Shown piece by piece: positions 1 to 7,430 of a stretch of DNA of 64,000 nucleotides; position 1 is the stretch's first letter; each line of letters starts with the position of its first letter. The DNA comes from Pseudomonas parakoreensis (GTDB taxonomy: Bacteria > Pseudomonadota > Gammaproteobacteria > Pseudomonadales > Pseudomonadaceae). The notes below the pieces were generated by a model. It made no database searches. It saw only the letters and a program-made list of their open reading frames with translations, and was not told where the DNA came from. The position numbers were made by a program, and so were the translations under genes. The stretch lies in NCBI RefSeq assembly GCF_021602155.1, contig NZ_BQHY01000023.1, positions 1-64,000 of the forward strand. Direction: 5' to 3'.

Positions 1-53
1 TCAGCGGCGGCGGGGGCAGTTTTGGCGGCGGCGGATCGTCCGGCGGCTGGTGA
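1..53 (+). CDS. C-terminal tail of a TPM-domain (YgcG-like) protein, partial
   Basis: Only the last 16 codons are in the window, read in the frame that ends at the TGA at 51-53. They encode a Gly/Ser-rich tail ending in GGW, which is typical of the C-terminus of secreted or membrane-anchored TPM-domain proteins of the YgcG type. The next gene starts 33 bases downstream and is itself a TPM-domain protein. Such pairs usually sit behind a lemA gene, so this is probably the middle gene of a lemA-TPM-TPM operon. The family call rests on the tail composition and on the neighbour only. Confidence 0.6.
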   Translation, partial: SGGGGSFGGGGSSGGW

Positions 54-86
54 ACACACAACAATAATGATCAGGCACTTTTCGAC

Positions 87-704
87 ATGGCATTACTGAC
101 CGAACACGAACAACGCAAAGTCGCCGAGGCGATCGCCCGGGTCGAGCGCGACACCGACGCCGAACTGGTAACGGTGCTGGCGGCGCGCGCCGATGACTAC
201 GCATACATCCCGCTGCTGTGGGCCAGCCTGCTGGCGCTGCTGGTGCCGGGCATCGTTCATTACCTGACTGGCTGGCTGACCATGCGCAGCCTGTTGCTGG
301 TGCAATGGGGGCTGTTTATCGTCCTGTGCCTGCTGTTTCGTCTGCCGAAAGTCACCACCCACCTGATCCCGCGCCGCGTGCGGCACTGGCGCGCGTCGAA
401 TCTGGCGCGGCGACAGTTTCTCGAACAGAACCTGCACCACACCGTCGGCAGCACGGGGATGCTGATCTTTGTCTGCGAGGCCGAACGTTACGTGGAGATT
501 CTGGTGGACGAAGGGATTTCCCGGCGGCTGGACAACAAGAGCTGGGACGCGATTGTTGCCGCGTTCACCGAGCAGGTGCGGCAGGGGCGTACGCTTGAGG
601 GGTTCATCACCTGCATCGAGGCCTGCGGTGAATTGCTCAAGGTGCATGTGCCGGTGACGCAGGTGAGGAATGAATTGCCCAATCGGTTGATTGTGTTGGC
701 ATAG
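87..704 (+). CDS. TPM-domain membrane protein
   Basis: A 205-residue protein whose start (MALLTEHEQRKVAEAI) and DAELVTVL stretch match the opening of the TPM fold. The fold is interrupted by two hydrophobic segments at about residues 40-60 and 67-87 and resumes with the GMLIFVCEAERYVEILVD strand and a helical C-terminus. TPM proteins have been linked to phosphatase activity (plants) and to envelope or photosystem maintenance, but no enzymatic role is established for this bacterial subtype. It lies 33 bases downstream of another TPM protein and is probably in the same operon. A family-A inverted repeat follows the stop codon. Confidence 0.8.
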   Translation: MALLTEHEQRKVAEAIARVERDTDAELVTVLAARADDYAYIPLLWASLLALLVPGIVHYLTGWLTMRSLLLVQWGLFIVLCLLFRLPKVTTHLIPRRVRHWRASNLARRQFLEQNLHHTVGSTGMLIFVCEAERYVEILVDEGISRRLDNKSWDAIVAAFTEQVRQGRTLEGFITCIEACGELLKVHVPVTQVRNELPNRLIVLA

Positions 705-705
705 A

Positions 706-780
706 TCAAAAGATCGCAGCCTGCGGCAGCTCCTGCACTGTCTTCTGTAGGAGCTGCCGCAGGCTGCGATCTTTTGATTT
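706..780. repeat. REPIN-like inverted repeat, family A
   Basis: Two arms of the element GATCGCAGCCTGCGGCAGCT face each other around a short spacer, so that the transcript would form a long hairpin ending in a T-rich run. The same arm recurs near 2120-2208, 16305-16378, 29350-29390, 44697-44778 and 62183-62272, always between genes. The arrangement is that of a palindromic REP doublet (REPIN). Confidence 0.85.
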
Positions 781-872
781 TTGCCGTTGGGTAAATAAGA
801 GCGTGTCCCCAACCGCCATCCCCCCTAAAATACCCGCCATTCCCGTTTCGCCCCGCCCGAGGCTGCTTGTTC

Positions 873-2099
873 ATGTCCGTTAACGCCCCATCCGCGCCGT
901 CTGCCAAACCGGCGCCCGATCATCACGCCCAGTTCATCGAGCTGCTGCAAACCAGCCTCGAACAGAACGGCTTCATCAAACTGGTGCTGGCCAAATACGT
1001 GGGCGAAGAGGCGGAGCTGCAGCGGATCATCATCAAAGCGGTGACGGTCAAGGCGCAGCCCAACCTGTCCTTCGTTTATCGCTACAAGACCCGCGACATC
1101 ACCAAGAACCTGCCGCTGAGCGAAGGCGTGGCGGTGATTGCCGAGCTGTTGCCGGCGGCGTTCAAGAATGCGCATCTGCTGACCGTGACCGACGAAGCCC
1201 AGCTCGAATACAGCAAAAAAGGCAAGTCTTCGCTGTTCAAGAGCAAACCTCAGCAATTGCGTGAAGCGCCGTCCGCCGAGCACAACCGCGAGAAAAACCG
1301 TTTTCTGGACTTGAGCCGACCGTTCCTCAAGGACCTGGGTGTGACCAACGCGCAGCATGAGCTGATCCCGGCGATGTCGCGCAAGTGGAAGCAGATCAAC
1401 AAGTTCATCGAAGTCTTCAGCCACGCGCTGACCTCGTCACCGCTGGCGCTGGACAAACCGGTGCGGGTCGCGGATTTCGGTTCGGGCAAGGGCTACCTGA
1501 CGTTCGCGATTCACGATTACCTGCGCAACACGCTGAAGGCCGAGGGTGAAGTCACCGGCGTCGAGCTGCGCGAGGAGATGGTCAACCTGTGCAACGCCGC
1601 CGCAGCGAAACTGGAACACCCGGGCCTGGTGTTCAAGTGCGGTGACGTGCGCAGCGTGGCGCCGAGCGAACTGGACGTGATGATTGCCTTGCATGCGTGC
1701 GACATCGCCACCGACTACGCGATCCACACCGGTATCCGCTCCGGCGCGTCGATCATCATGTGTTCACCATGCTGCCACAAACAGATCCGCCTGCAGATCC
1801 AGAGCCCGGCACTGCTCAAGCCGATGCTGCAATACGGTCTGCACCTGGGCCAACAGGCGGAAATGGTCACCGACAGCCTGCGTGCACTGTTCCTCGAAGC
1901 CTGTGGTTACGAGACCAAGGTGTTCGAGTTCATCTCACTGGAACATACCAACAAGAACAAGATGATTCTCGCGGTGAAGCGCGCCGAGCCGGTGGACCCG
2001 GCCCAACTGCTGGTGAAGATTCAGGAACTCAAGGACTTCTACAACATCAGCGAACACTGTCTGGAAACCCTGCTGCGCGCCGACGGCTTCCTCGCCTGA
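873..2099 (+). CDS. Class I SAM-dependent methyltransferase (METTL25/RRNAD1-like)
   Basis: A 408-residue protein. The ATG at 873 is preferred over an in-frame TTG at 867 because a GAGG motif lies at normal spacing upstream. The N-terminal 170 residues are specific to the family. The SAM-binding motif I, DFGSGKGYL, lies at about residues 201-209, and a CSPCCH motif lies near residue 296. That Cys-rich SPCCH segment is characteristic of the Methyltransf_32 group that includes eukaryotic METTL25/RRNAD1. The substrate is unknown, and RNA or protein are both possible. The gene stands alone between two family-A repeats. Confidence 0.8.
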   Translation: MSVNAPSAPSAKPAPDHHAQFIELLQTSLEQNGFIKLVLAKYVGEEAELQRIIIKAVTVKAQPNLSFVYRYKTRDITKNLPLSEGVAVIAELLPAAFKNAHLLTVTDEAQLEYSKKGKSSLFKSKPQQLREAPSAEHNREKNRFLDLSRPFLKDLGVTNAQHELIPAMSRKWKQINKFIEVFSHALTSSPLALDKPVRVADFGSGKGYLTFAIHDYLRNTLKAEGEVTGVELREEMVNLCNAAAAKLEHPGLVFKCGDVRSVAPSELDVMIALHACDIATDYAIHTGIRSGASIIMCSPCCHKQIRLQIQSPALLKPMLQYGLHLGQQAEMVTDSLRALFLEACGYETKVFEFISLEHTNKNKMILAVKRAEPVDPAQLLVKIQELKDFYNISEHCLETLLRADGFLA

Positions 2100-2117
2100 C
2101 ACCCGATACTGATCCGA

Positions 2118-2208
2118 CACGAAACCCTGTAGGAGCTGCGGCACGCTGCGATCTTTTGATCTTAAAGGCAACATCAAAAGATCGCAGCGTGCCGCAGCTC
2201 CTACAGGG
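2118..2208. repeat. REPIN-like inverted repeat, family A variant
   Basis: A long palindrome with the arms in tail-to-tail order (GGAGCTGCGGCACGCTGCGATC and its complement). The arm carries a CACG variation that is compensated on the other side, so base pairing is kept. It lies in the convergent gap between the methyltransferase and the EamA transporter. Confidence 0.8.
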
Positions 2209-2237
2209 GCATGCGCTCGTCATTCGAGGGGCGGTGG

Positions 2238-3128
2238 TCATGCAGTGGCCGGTTGGGCAGGACGCACAGCGGTCTTGCGCCCGAGCATCACCGTCGCGAT
2301 GACCCCGCAGGCAAACACCCAGGTAATCGGTTCCACATGTTCCCCAAAGAACAACGCCGAAAACGCGATGGTGAAGAAAATCTGCAGCAACTGGATCTGA
2401 CTGACCCGCGCGATCCCGCCCATCGCCAGCCCGGCGTACCAGGCGAAGAAGCCGAGAAACTGCGAGAACAGCGCCACGTAGCCGAACGCCCACCAGGTCT
2501 TGGCTGACACCGCGCCATGATGCTGCAGCGCCAGGTACAACACCGGGCCGATCAGTAGCGGCGTCGACAGCACCAGCGCCCAGCAGATCACCTGCCAGCC
2601 GCCCATTTCCTTGGCCAACCGGCCACCCTCGGCATAGCCCAGACCACCCACGGCAATCGCGCCGAGCATCAACAAGTCGCCGGCCTGAATGCTGCCGGCC
2701 CCGGTGTACAACGCGTAACCGAGCACCAGCGCACTGCCCAGTGCGGCGCAGGCCCAGAAGGCTTTCGAGGGGCGTTCATGGGACAGCCACGCCGCATACA
2801 GCGCCACACACAGTGGTTGCAAACCGTTGACCAGCGCACCGTGGGACGCCGGCAAGGTTTGCATGGCCCATGCCGACAGCACCGGGAAGCCGAGAATCAC
2901 CCCGGCGATCACCAGGCTCAGGCCTTTGATCTGCTGCCAGCTCGGCCACTTCTCGCGTCGCCAGAGCAACAGCGCCGCCGCCGGAATCGCCGCGAACAGT
3001 GCCCGGCCCAAGCCATTGAGCAGCGGATGCAGTTCCTGCACCACGATCCGGGTGAAGGGCAGGGTCAGGCTGAAAATCACAACCCCGAGCAGGCCGAGGG
3101 CCATGCCGGTGTTTTCGCGTGAGGACAT
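2238..3128 (-). CDS. EamA-family (DMT) inner-membrane transporter
   Basis: A 296-residue, very hydrophobic protein with about ten membrane segments arranged as two EamA repeats (roughly residues 5-140 and 150-285). This is the layout of drug/metabolite exporters. The second repeat contains the typical stretch ARVSQIQLLQIFF. The substrate cannot be read from the sequence; family members export amino acids, nucleosides or drugs. It is transcribed toward the methyltransferase gene and is not in an obvious operon. Confidence 0.85.
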   Translation of the reverse strand: MSSRENTGMALGLLGVVIFSLTLPFTRIVVQELHPLLNGLGRALFAAIPAAALLLWRREKWPSWQQIKGLSLVIAGVILGFPVLSAWAMQTLPASHGALVNGLQPLCVALYAAWLSHERPSKAFWACAALGSALVLGYALYTGAGSIQAGDLLMLGAIAVGGLGYAEGGRLAKEMGGWQVICWALVLSTPLLIGPVLYLALQHHGAVSAKTWWAFGYVALFSQFLGFFAWYAGLAMGGIARVSQIQLLQIFFTIAFSALFFGEHVEPITWVFACGVIATVMLGRKTAVRPAQPATA

Positions 3129-3234
3129 AGGAACACCGAAATCGAAGGTGGCAGAGAACGACCTTCATCAAGCCATAAACCGTGGACTTCTGGCTGTTAC
3201 AGCTAGGCAAAGACTTATCCGTACAGTTCGAGAT

Positions 3235-3331
3235 TGCCATCGCTGGCAAGCCAGCTCCCACAGTGATGGCGTTGAGCGCCAAATCGGTGATCGCCTCAGA
3301 ACCTGTGGGAGCTGGCTTGCCAGCGATGAAG
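3235..3331. repeat. REPIN-like inverted repeat, family B (GCTGGCTTGCCAGC arm)
   Basis: Two copies of the TGTGGGAGCTGGCTTGCCAGCGA arm in opposite orientation, about 50 bases apart, fill the gap between the EamA gene and the PfpI gene. This is a fluorescent-pseudomonad REP type. Related arms with GAGCGGGCTTGCCCGC or GAGCGAGCTTGCTCGC appear elsewhere in the window. Confidence 0.85.
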
Positions 3332-3422
3332 TCAACTCGGTAGTAGCCGGTTGTTACCCGCCCGAACGGATAAGGTCTACCTTGAAGACTCCTGCAAGCC
3401 CATTCCCAGAGGAGTCCTCCCC

Positions 3423-4004
3423 ATGGCCGCGAAAAAAATCCTGTTGCTGGTCGGCGATTACGTCGAAGACTACGAAGTGATGGTGCCGTTCCAGGCCCTG
3501 CAGATGGTCGGCCACACCGTGCACGCCGTGTGCCCGGACAAGGCCGCCGGCAAGACCGTGCGCACCGCGATCCATGACTTCGAAGGCGATCAGACCTACA
3601 GCGAGAAACCCGGGCACCTGTTCGCCCTCAACTTCGACTTCGCCAAGGTCGCCGAGGCCGATTACGACGCGCTGCTGATCCCCGGCGGCCGTGCGCCGGA
3701 ATACCTGCGCCTGAACGATAAAGTCCTGGAACTGGTGCGCGCCTTCGACAAGGCCGGCAAGCCGATTGCCGCGGTTTGCCACGGCGCGCAACTGCTGGCG
3801 GCGGCGGGCGTTCTCGAAGGACGCGAGTGCAGCGCCTATCCGGCCTGCGCCCCGGAAGTACGGCTGGCCGGTGGCACGTTCATCGATATCCCGGTGACCG
3901 ACGGCCACGTTCAAGGCAATCTGGCGACTGCGCCAGCATGGCCGGCGCATCCGAACTGGCTGGCGGGTTTCCTCGGCCTGCTCGGCACCCAAATCACCCT
4001 GTAA
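3423..4004 (+). CDS. DJ-1/PfpI family protein
   Basis: A 193-residue protein that starts [16 protein letters not shown]; the ATG at 3423 has an AGGAG site just upstream. The nucleophile-elbow motif [10 protein letters not shown] places the catalytic cysteine at residue 119. The partner acid is probably one of the glutamates in the [10 protein letters not shown] segment. Family members include Pyrococcus protease I, glyoxalase III-type enzymes and Arabidopsis DJ-1D, so a deglycase/glyoxalase or stress-protection role is plausible but not proven. The next gene, an RHH protein, begins 14 bases after the stop, which suggests co-transcription. Confidence 0.85.
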   Translation: MAAKKILLLVGDYVEDYEVMVPFQALQMVGHTVHAVCPDKAAGKTVRTAIHDFEGDQTYSEKPGHLFALNFDFAKVAEADYDALLIPGGRAPEYLRLNDKVLELVRAFDKAGKPIAAVCHGAQLLAAAGVLEGRECSAYPACAPEVRLAGGTFIDIPVTDGHVQGNLATAPAWPAHPNWLAGFLGLLGTQITL

Positions 4005-4017
4005 CGAGGATTCGCCG

Positions 4018-4329
4018 ATGTGCGAGCTCTACGTCAAGGCCGACCCGATTCTCTATGAATCCCGCTCGCGCTCACTGCGTATCTGCGGCGTGGTGACGAC
4101 GCTGCGCCTGGAAAATCAGTTCTGGGACATCCTCAGCGAAATCGCCGAAGTCGATGGCATGACCACCAACCAGTTGATCGCCAAGCTGTATGAAGAGGTG
4201 ATGGATTATCGCGGCGAGGTGGTGAATTTTGCTTCGTTTCTGCGGGTGAGTTGTACGCGCTATCTGAGTCAGCGGCGGGTGACAGAGCCGCAGTTGTCGG
4301 TGGTGCGAGCAGTGGTGAAACAGTCCTGA
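4018..4329 (+). CDS. Ribbon-helix-helix domain protein
   Basis: A 103-residue protein. Residues about 20-65 (RSLRICGVVTTLRLENQFW then MTTNQLIAKLYEEV) look like the RHH_4 type: a short beta strand followed by two helices, as in small DNA-binding or arylsulfotransferase-associated proteins. It lies 14 bases downstream of the PfpI gene with a GAGGA site and is likely the second gene of that operon. It could be the operon's own regulator, but no operator is obvious upstream. Confidence 0.75.
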   Translation: MCELYVKADPILYESRSRSLRICGVVTTLRLENQFWDILSEIAEVDGMTTNQLIAKLYEEVMDYRGEVVNFASFLRVSCTRYLSQRRVTEPQLSVVRAVVKQS

Positions 4330-4341
4330 CCGAGTTGACCC

Positions 4342-4438
4342 CATCGCGGGCAAGCCCGCTCCCACAGGTTTCTCTGGTGCTCACAAATTTTGTGATCGCT
4401 GACGAACTCTGTGGGAGCGGGCTTGCCCGCGAAGAGGC
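4342..4438. repeat. REPIN-like inverted repeat, family B (GCGGGCTTGCCCGC arm)
   Basis: Two opposed arms (CGCGGGCAAGCCCGCTCCCA and its complement) about 40 bases apart, downstream of the RHH gene. Confidence 0.85.
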
Positions 4439-4515
4439 CGGTACAGGCGACAGAAGTCTTGGGCTGGTCTTTACTCTGAAGCGCGAAACCCCTCAACCGC
4501 CAAGGAGAATCGAGC

Positions 4516-4860
4516 ATGTCCGGATGGTACGAAGTGAGCAAAAGCAGCAACGGCCAGTTCAGGTTTGTGCTGAAGGCCGCTAACGCTGAAACCATTCTCA
4601 CCAGCGAGCTCTACACCACCCGCAGCGCTGCTGAAAATGGCATTGCAGCGGTGCAGACCAACAGCCCGCTGGATGAACGCTACGAGAAAAAGACCACCAA
4701 GGATGGTCATCCTTACTTCAACCTCAAGGCTGCCAACCACCAGATCATCGGCAGCAGCGAGTCCTACTCCAACGACGCCGCGTGTGCCAAAGGCATCGCC
4801 AGCGTCAAGGCCAACGGGCCGAGCAAAGTGATCAAGGACAAGACCTTGCCGGTACTCTGA
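4516..4860 (+). CDS. YegP-family protein with two DUF1508 repeats
   Basis: A 114-residue small soluble protein made of two similar halves. Each half has the DUF1508 pattern: FRFVLKAANAETILTSELY in the first and PYFNLKAANHQIIGSSESY in the second. The domain forms a compact beta-rich fold (E. coli YegP) with no assigned activity. An AAGGAG site lies at good distance from the ATG. A single-repeat paralogue is encoded at 53602-53793. It is monocistronic and flanked by REPINs on both sides. Confidence 0.9.
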   Translation: MSGWYEVSKSSNGQFRFVLKAANAETILTSELYTTRSAAENGIAAVQTNSPLDERYEKKTTKDGHPYFNLKAANHQIIGSSESYSNDAACAKGIASVKANGPSKVIKDKTLPVL

Positions 4861-4881
4861 ATTCCCTCTCAAATTTCACAC

Positions 4882-4981
4882 AGCTCCTGTGGGAGCGGGC
4901 TTGCCCGCGATGAGGGCCTATCATTCAGCATTGATGTTGACTGATACACCGCTATCGCTGGCAAGCCAGCTCCCACAGGTA
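4882..4981. repeat. REPIN-like inverted repeat, family B with unlike arms
   Basis: The left arm is the GAGCGGGCTTGCCCGCGA type and the right arm is the TCGCTGGCAAGCCAGCTCC type. The outer GTGGGAGC parts pair but the inner parts do not. It sits between the convergent YegP and DapA-like genes. Confidence 0.8.
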
Positions 4982-4994
4982 ATTGTGTGTGAGA

Positions 4995-5876
4995 TCAACG
5001 CAGGGTCTTGAGGATTGCTTTTAGCTGAGCTTGCCCAGCTTCGCTCAACGGAAACACCGGCAACCGCGGATCACCGACTTCCAGCCCCGTCTCGCGCAAT
5101 CCAGCCTTGATCGTCGCCGGCAAACCGCCCTGGAGGATGAAATCCAGCAGCGGCAACTGGCGATAGAACAGCTTGCGTGCGTGTTCCAGATCACCGGCCA
5201 GCGCAGCCGCATACAGATCCAGGTTCAACTGCGGGATCAGGTTCGGCGCGGCGGTGCACCAGCCTTTGGCCCCGGCGGCAAACGCCTCCAGCGCCAATGG
5301 GTTGCAGCCGTTGTAGAACGGCACCTGGCCTTCACCGAGCAATTGCAGCTTGTGCATGCGCTGAATGTCGCCAGTGCTCTCCTTGACCATGGTCACGTTT
5401 TCCACGCCATTGACGATGCGCAGAATCAGCTCGACCGACATGTCGGTGCCGCTGGTGGCCGGGTTGTTGTAGAGCATGATCGGCACGCCGATGCTGTCGC
5501 CGATGGCGCGGTAATGGGCGAGGATTTCCGCTTCTGTGAGCTTCCAGTAGGAGGCGGGCAACACCATTACCACATCGGCGCCGTGGGCTTCGGCGAAGCG
5601 CGCGCGGCGCACGGCTTTGGCGGTGGTCAGGTCGGACACGCTGACGATGGTCGGCACCCGTTTGGCGACGTGCTGGATGCTGAACTCGGCGACTTGATCC
5701 CATTCGGCGTCGCTCAGATAGGCGCCTTCGCCGGTGCTGCCCAGCGGGGCGATGGCGTGGACGCCGCTGTCGATCAGGCGATCGATGGATTGGCCGAGGG
5801 CCGGCAGATCGAGGCCTTCGCCGTTGGCGCTGAACGGGGTGATGGTGTAACCGATGATGCCGTGAATGTTGGACAT
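4995..5876 (-). CDS. Dihydrodipicolinate synthase (DapA)-family aldolase/lyase
   Basis: A 293-residue TIM-barrel protein. The family hallmarks are GSTGEGAYLS (46-55), the active-site tyrosine Y136 in LYNNPATSG and the Schiff-base lysine K165 in MVKESTGD. Family members carry out pyruvate aldol or dehydratase reactions on sugar acids, sialic acid or hydroxyproline derivatives. The true housekeeping dapA is elsewhere in this window (46149), so this copy is probably catabolic. It is 25 bases downstream of a class II aldolase gene on the same strand, and both are divergent from an XRE-cupin regulator. The substrate is unknown. Confidence 0.85.
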   Translation of the reverse strand: MSNIHGIIGYTITPFSANGEGLDLPALGQSIDRLIDSGVHAIAPLGSTGEGAYLSDAEWDQVAEFSIQHVAKRVPTIVSVSDLTTAKAVRRARFAEAHGADVVMVLPASYWKLTEAEILAHYRAIGDSIGVPIMLYNNPATSGTDMSVELILRIVNGVENVTMVKESTGDIQRMHKLQLLGEGQVPFYNGCNPLALEAFAAGAKGWCTAAPNLIPQLNLDLYAAALAGDLEHARKLFYRQLPLLDFILQGGLPATIKAGLRETGLEVGDPRLPVFPLSEAGQAQLKAILKTLR

Positions 5877-5901
5877 GCGGTGTCTCCTTGAAGAGCTGAA
5901 G

Positions 5902-6684
5902 TCAGTTCAGGCAATCGGCGTGTTGGCGCAGGTTCTGCCGAGCGTAGTAATTGAAAGCGGCGGCGTGGCGCTTGGGTTTCGACACCCAGTCGTGGGCTTC
6001 GCGCCCCAGCGCCGGAATGATCGGTTTGATCGTACCGGCGGCCATTGCCAGCAGTTGAAGTCTGGCGGCGCGCTCGATCAGCTGGGCGATGACACAGGCC
6101 TCTTCGATCGTGCTGCCGGTCGACAGCTGGCCGTGGTGCGATAGCAGAATGGCGCGCTTGTCGCCCAGCGCACCGGCGATCAGTTCGCCTTCTTCGTTAC
6201 CCACCGGCACCCCCGGCCAGCCTTCGAGAAACGCGCAGTCGTCGTACAGCGGGCACAGGTCCATGTGGGAGATTTCCAACGGCACTTCGAGCATCGACAA
6301 CGCGGCAATGTGCGTCGGGTGGGTGTGGATGATGCAGTTCACGTCCGGCCGGGCGCGGTAGACCCAGCTGTGGAAACGGTTGGCCGGGTTGGCCATGCCG
6401 TGACCTTCGAGCACTTCCAGGTCTTCGTTGACCAGCAGCAGATTGCTCGCGGTGATTTCATCGAAACCCAGGCCCAGTTGCTGAGTGTAATAGGTTCCCG
6501 GTTGTGGGCCGCGAGCGGTGATTTGTCCGGCCAGACCGGAGTCGTGACTGCTCTCGAACAGGATCCGGCAGGTCAGCGCCAGCTTTTGCCGGTCAGTCCA
6601 CGTATTATCCGCCAGGCTTTTTTGCATTTGGGTCAGCGCTTGCTTGACCAGTTGCTCTTTGGGTAGTGCTAATGTCTTGGCCAT
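5902..6684 (-). CDS. Class II aldolase/adducin family protein
   Basis: A 260-residue protein. The ATG at 6684 is chosen over upstream codons because AAAGGA lies just before it. The class II aldolase zinc-site motifs are present: HTHPTHIAAL in the middle and LSHHGQLSTG later, which supply metal-binding histidines. Relatives include fuculose-1-phosphate aldolase, ribulose-5-phosphate epimerase and enzymes that act on aldulosonates. It is first in a two-gene operon with the DapA-like lyase, and a perfect 19-bp palindrome sits in its promoter region. Together these suggest a regulated carbohydrate-acid pathway of unknown substrate. Confidence 0.85.
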   Translation of the reverse strand: MAKTLALPKEQLVKQALTQMQKSLADNTWTDRQKLALTCRILFESSHDSGLAGQITARGPQPGTYYTQQLGLGFDEITASNLLLVNEDLEVLEGHGMANPANRFHSWVYRARPDVNCIIHTHPTHIAALSMLEVPLEISHMDLCPLYDDCAFLEGWPGVPVGNEEGELIAGALGDKRAILLSHHGQLSTGSTIEEACVIAQLIERAARLQLLAMAAGTIKPIIPALGREAHDWVSKPKRHAAAFNYYARQNLRQHADCLN

Positions 6685-6727
6685 GTCTGTGTCCTTTGGG
6701 TGATTGCAAATGACACGAAAGAGCCTA

Positions 6728-6746
6728 TATGACACAAAGTGTCATA
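6728..6746. promoter_or_regulatory. Perfect palindrome, likely operator of the XRE-cupin regulator
   Basis: The sequence TATGACAC-AAA-GTGTCATA is a perfect 8+3+8 inverted repeat in the 106-base divergent gap between the aldolase operon and the XRE-cupin regulator gene. An extra half-site AATGACAC lies at about 6709-6716. Position and symmetry suit a dimeric HTH repressor that controls both directions. Confidence 0.75.
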
Positions 6747-6790
6747 AGCAAGCATGAATCGTCGCTTCCTTGATGGAATAACCGCTGCGC

Positions 6791-7333
6791 ATGTCTATCC
6801 GTTTGAAATTATTGAGAAAAAAACTTGGGGTAACGCTTGAGGCACTGGCCGAAAAATCCGGCATGACCAAGAGTTATCTGTCGAAAGTCGAACGCGGGTT
6901 GAACACTCCGTCGATTGCGGCCGCGCTGAAATTGGCGAAGGCGCTGAACGTTAAGGTCGAGGAACTGTTCTCCGAAGACAACGTCAGCCTCGACAGCTAC
7001 AGCCTGGTGCGCAGCCACGAACGCCAGTCACTGGCGGCCAACGATCAGAGCCCGGGGTATGCGGTGCTGGCGCATCAGGTCAGTGAACGCAACCTGCTGC
7101 CGTTCATCATCTACCCGCCGCGCGAATTCACCGACAAGACCTTCAAGGAGCACTTGGGCGAAGAATTTCTATTCGTCCACGAAGGGCAGGTGGAAGTGGA
7201 TTTCATGAACGAGCGGGTGCTGCTGGAACGCGGCGATGCGCTGCATTTCAACGCGCAGAAGCCGCACCGGATCAGATCGGTGGGCGAGGTGCAGGCGCAG
7301 TTGCTGGTGGTGGTGCACAGCAGCGAAGAATGA
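6791..7333 (+). CDS. XRE-family transcriptional regulator with C-terminal cupin
   Basis: A 180-residue protein with two parts. An N-terminal HTH_3 domain (about residues 1-62; motif MTKSYLSKVERGLNTPS) binds DNA. A C-terminal cupin sensor domain (about 105-178) contains HLGEEFLFVHEGQVEV and RGDALHFNAQKPHRI. Cupin-type XRE regulators often sense a small metabolite of the pathway they control. It is divergent from the aldolase/DapA-like operon across a palindrome, so it most likely represses or activates that operon and itself. A family-B REPIN follows. Confidence 0.9.
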   Translation: MSIRLKLLRKKLGVTLEALAEKSGMTKSYLSKVERGLNTPSIAAALKLAKALNVKVEELFSEDNVSLDSYSLVRSHERQSLAANDQSPGYAVLAHQVSERNLLPFIIYPPREFTDKTFKEHLGEEFLFVHEGQVEVDFMNERVLLERGDALHFNAQKPHRIRSVGEVQAQLLVVVHSSEE

Positions 7334-7346
7334 GTTGGCCCCAAAA

Positions 7347-7416
7347 GCTTCGCGAGCAAGCTCGCTCCCACAGTAGTTCGCGTTCCAATGTGGGAGCGAG
7401 CTTGCTCGCGAAGGCG
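7347..7416. repeat. REPIN-like inverted repeat, family B (GCGAGCTTGCTCGC arm)
   Basis: Opposed arms CTTCGCGAGCAAGCTCGCTC and complement with about 20 bases between them, located between the convergent regulator and DUF4917 genes. Confidence 0.85.
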
Positions 7417-7430
7417 TCAGTCCGGTTACA

